This document shows, in pieces, positions 6,421 through 8,483 of a stretch of 8,483 nucleotides of DNA (position 1 is its first letter; the number at the start of each line of letters is the position of its first letter). A model generated the notes under the pieces. The model searched no databases. It saw only the letters and a program-made list of their open reading frames with translations, and was not told the origin of the DNA. The position numbers and the translations under genes are program-made. The stretch covers positions 1 through 8,483 of the forward strand of contig JBCBSS010000218.1 in the NCBI GenBank assembly GCA_039819065.1. The letters are read 5' to 3'. This DNA comes from JBCBSS01 sp039819065. Its GTDB lineage: Bacteria; Bacteroidota; Bacteroidia; Cytophagales; Cyclobacteriaceae.

Positions 6421-7307
6421 TGAATGTAATTGATCGAATTAAGTCCATTAGGCGTAGCGTGATGGGATTGAATCAACGGGATTTAAACTTGATTTACCCC
6501 AATAATGCCCGCAAACACTATAAGTATGCAGATGATAAATACCTGGCGAAATCCATTATGGAGGAGAACGGGATTGTATGTCCCAGGACCTATGCGACTG
6601 TGGCCACCTTTGGAGGCATTGAGGATGCCTGGAATGCCGTAAAAGAGTGGAACCAAATGGTGATCAAACCAGCAAAAGGTGCAGGAGGTAATGGCATCAT
6701 GATTTTAAATAAAAAGGGAGGTCAGTGGTTCAAAGGAGGGAAGCCAATTTTTGAATCTCAGGTTTGTGCACATATCGCAAACATCATTTTCGGTGTATTT
6801 TCTTTTGGCGATACGGACGTGGCCTTGATTGAGGAGTACGTGCAACCACACCCCTTTTTTCATGAAATATACCCCGAGGGAGTACCCGATTTTAGAATCA
6901 TCCTGCTCAAAGGCATCCCCTTAATGGGCATGCTCAGGGTACCCACCTCAAGATCAAATGGGAAGGCTAACCTACATCAAGGAGGGTTGGGTATTGGGGT
7001 GGATATGAAAACGGGTAAGCTTAAGTCTGCCTATGATGGTAGAAAACATGCCGATCATCATCCTGATAGTGGCAGCCTGATACAGGGGAAAAGTATTCCC
7101 TTCTGGTCTGAGCTTTTGGAGTTGTCTATTAAAGCTTCTCAGCATTTTCCACTGGATTTTCTGGGGGTCGACCTGGTCATCGATGCCATCAAAGGCCCAA
7201 TGATCATGGAAGTCAACGTGCGCCCAGGGTTGGGTATCCAATTAGCGAATCAGCAAGGCCTGAAGGAAGTAATCAATGAACTCAATCTTAATTTCAATGA
7301 ACTATAA
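6417..7307 (+). CDS. ATP-grasp ligase, alpha-L-glutamate ligase-like (RimK-related) protein
   Basis: A 296-residue cytoplasmic ATP-grasp enzyme. Such enzymes activate a carboxylate as acyl-phosphate and join it to an amine, and RimK relatives add glutamate. Visible elements are MVIKPAKGAGGNGIMIL (81-97), with ATP-contacting Lys and glycine-rich loop; ALIEEYV (136-142), the adenine-binding hinge; PDFRIILLKG (157-166); a conserved segment ANLHQGGLGIGVD (184-196); and GVDLVID (250-256) plus MEVNVRPGLGIQLANQQG (264-281), whose Asp252, Glu265 and Asn267 fit metal binding. All core ATP-grasp residues appear present, so it should be active. Length and motifs fit the family annotated as alpha-L-glutamate ligase-like (TIGR02291-type). 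The ATG overlaps the upstream stop (ATGA), implying translational coupling; a second ATG at 6420 is an alternative start. The amino acid added and the acceptor are unknown. In many Proteobacteria the same pair is accompanied by a zinc/retropepsin-like protease gene, which is not seen here. Confidence 0.9.
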   Translation: MMNVIDRIKSIRRSVMGLNQRDLNLIYPNNARKHYKYADDKYLAKSIMEENGIVCPRTYATVATFGGIEDAWNAVKEWNQMVIKPAKGAGGNGIMILNKKGGQWFKGGKPIFESQVCAHIANIIFGVFSFGDTDVALIEEYVQPHPFFHEIYPEGVPDFRIILLKGIPLMGMLRVPTSRSNGKANLHQGGLGIGVDMKTGKLKSAYDGRKHADHHPDSGSLIQGKSIPFWSELLELSIKASQHFPLDFLGVDLVIDAIKGPMIMEVNVRPGLGIQLANQQGLKEVINELNLNFNEL

Positions 7308-7533
7308 AAAATCAAAATTCATCTATCTGTCCGTGCTGGCATTTTTATGTTCGGTGGCACTTCTGGACAGAATAAGTGGCGTAGAGACTAAACTGAAAGT
7401 TTATGTGACCGCCCCATCTGAGCCGACAGTCGAATTCAAGCAACTCACGGCATTCAACAATTCAAAATCATTCCATCAAAAACCATATAAAAATGCAGAA
7501 GCTACTGGCCTTTGTCCTGTTATTTGTGATTAG
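7276..7533 (+). CDS. small exported or membrane-anchored protein of unknown function
   Basis: An 85-residue ORF (78 residues if started at the in-frame ATG at 7297) that fills the space between the ligase and the outer-membrane gene. The 7276 start has AAGGAAGT a few bases upstream, a plausible ribosome binding site, but those bases also encode the ligase C-terminus. The 7297 start gives a more typical export signal: NYKKSK followed by one hydrophobic helix, FIYLSVLAFLCSVALL. The remaining tail is polar, with two cysteines near the end in GLCPVICD. It overlaps the ligase by 32 bases (or 11 from 7297) and the next gene by 41 bases, in different frames. I recognise no family. The topology suggests an inner-membrane-anchored periplasmic protein, perhaps linking the membrane enzyme to the outer-membrane partner. 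A real gene is likely but not certain: the C-terminal 13 residues are read from DNA that also encodes the next signal peptide. Confidence 0.55.
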   Translation: MNSILISMNYKKSKFIYLSVLAFLCSVALLDRISGVETKLKVYVTAPSEPTVEFKQLTAFNNSKSFHQKPYKNAEATGLCPVICD

Positions 7534-8483
7534 CCAAGCTGCCATGGCACAATGGCAAATAAGCCACAAGATTGGCTTTGGGGCAGGGCATGAATGGAAC
7601 GTCTTTTTGAACCCCCGTACGGCGGTTAACGATGGTGAGACTTTGACCAATGAAGAACTTTGGGACAACGGCACTTTTCAATCTGTATTCTTCAACAATA
7701 GTTTCAGGTATGATACCGGGCGCCATAGATTGAAATTCAAGGTCAATACCAGCGCCGGGCTATACCAAACGGAGGAAAGTGCTAACCGCTATGCCTATGA
7801 CCTTGGCTTTTCTTACCGTGTGAAGTATGCCAAGAGAAAGTATTTCGAGTTTGCCCCGGAATTGAACAGAAGGCGAAGGCAAGGTATTAATGAGGCCGAT
7901 GCCGTCTTGAGGACACCGTTTTCATACACCATATTGACCATTCCGGTTCATTTTGATTTCTATCTGAGCAATAAAACCTGGCTCAAAACTCAGGCAGGGT
8001 ATTTATCCAAGAACTATGATCGTGAAAATGGAGAAGAATTGCTCTACCGAGCACCATTCTTGACGGTTATGATAAGTAAAAAGTGGCAGACCAAGTTGCT
8101 TACTAAGAAGCTCAGTTTCAGCCATGGCACACAGTTCAGAAACTACTTTGAGTTAGAACGCAGCACTCCATTTGATCCCGAAGAGGAGGAAGAAGATTTT
8201 GAGGAGATAGAATTGGAGGAGAAGACCAGGCAATGGAATTACTTCAGAAGCCATATTGAGTACCAATTGACCGGCGCTAAAAAGGACTTTGATATAGTAT
8301 TTGGATTATATCATATCGCACGGTTGGATGTGGATGAAACCAACAGCTATAGCGAGATTGCTCCAGGTATTCAATTCAAATATGGTTTCGATAGAATTAA
8401 GTTCACCAGTAGCACGAAATACGCTATTCGAAATTATCAGAACCTGTCGCCGGGTGCAGGCAACGATTTACTACTACGTTATA
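7493..8483 (+). CDS. probable outer-membrane beta-barrel protein, 3' end outside the window
   Basis: An open frame runs from ATG 7493 to the right edge without a stop (330 complete codons). It begins with a clear signal peptide, MQKLLAFVLLFVISQAAMA, with cleavage before QWQISHK. The rest is rich in alternating hydrophobic/aromatic strands such as FQSVFFNNSFRYDTGRHRLKF, YAYDLGFSYRVKYAKRKYFEF, YTILTIPVHFDFYLS and IQFKYGFDRIKFTSSTKYAIR, as expected for an outer-membrane barrel. One predicted loop, about residues 228-243, is extremely acidic (DPEEEEEDFEEIELEE). No TonB box or plug is seen, so it is a simple barrel rather than a TonB receptor. It is the fourth gene of the operon that starts at 4879, overlaps the small gene before it, and has an AT-rich start without a clear Shine-Dalgarno. 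The exact family and strand number cannot be fixed from a partial sequence. A porin-like or structural/anchor role for the product of the upstream enzymes is inference. Confidence 0.8.
   Translation, partial: MQKLLAFVLLFVISQAAMAQWQISHKIGFGAGHEWNVFLNPRTAVNDGETLTNEELWDNGTFQSVFFNNSFRYDTGRHRLKFKVNTSAGLYQTEESANRYAYDLGFSYRVKYAKRKYFEFAPELNRRRRQGINEADAVLRTPFSYTILTIPVHFDFYLSNKTWLKTQAGYLSKNYDRENGEELLYRAPFLTVMISKKWQTKLLTKKLSFSHGTQFRNYFELERSTPFDPEEEEEDFEEIELEEKTRQWNYFRSHIEYQLTGAKKDFDIVFGLYHIARLDVDETNSYSEIAPGIQFKYGFDRIKFTSSTKYAIRNYQNLSPGAGNDLLLRY

Noticed and set aside
1..8483. CRISPR arrays, tRNA/rRNA genes, insertion sequences or phage genes
   Set aside because: No spaced direct repeats, tRNA-like cloverleaf, transposase motifs or terminal inverted repeats were seen; the gene-free stretches are all under 300 bases.

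Overview
The window looks like a piece of a Bacteroidota chromosome, probably from the Cytophagia/Flavobacteriia side of the phylum. The reasons are a FecI-type ECF sigma factor, a FecR anti-sigma factor ending in a DUF4974-like domain, and a TonB-dependent receptor that starts with an STN domain and a carboxypeptidase-regulatory-like domain. Start regions are AT-rich with little Shine-Dalgarno signal. The exact genus cannot be read from the sequence.

Layout. (1) 4-450, plus strand: a MarR-family regulator whose true start may lie left of the window. (2) 492-4635, minus strand: a cell-surface signalling operon in the order sigma factor (TTG start), FecR, TonB receptor. The FecR stop and receptor start overlap by one base. 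No SusD-like gene is next to the receptor, so this is not a standard glycan-utilisation locus in what is visible. (3) 4636-4878: a 243-base divergent control region with several palindromes. (4) 4879 to the window end, plus strand: a tightly packed operon encoding a membrane transglutaminase-like protein with seven C-terminal helices, an ATP-grasp ligase of the alpha-L-glutamate ligase-like family (ATGA overlap), a small one-helix exported protein, and an outer-membrane barrel-like protein that runs off the right edge.

The most interesting observation is a shared element. AAAATATTTT followed 7 or 9 bases later by GGGTAGGGTA occurs twice: upstream of fecR (minus strand) and upstream of the transglutaminase gene (plus strand). 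The second half ends 39 and 40 bases before the respective start codons. I infer that this is the promoter of the encoded ECF sigma factor. If so, one surface signal, sensed through the TonB receptor and FecR, would switch on both the receptor operon and the transglutaminase/ATP-grasp/outer-membrane operon.

Working model (inference): a periplasm-facing transglutaminase-fold domain and a cytoplasmic amide-bond-forming ATP-grasp enzyme make, move or modify a peptide-like or glutamate-containing product together with a dedicated small envelope protein and an outer-membrane barrel, under FecI/FecR/TonB surface control. The transglutaminase domain keeps a Cys-His-Asp triad, although the best-known relatives with this seven-helix region are named 'inactive'. 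The substrate is unknown.
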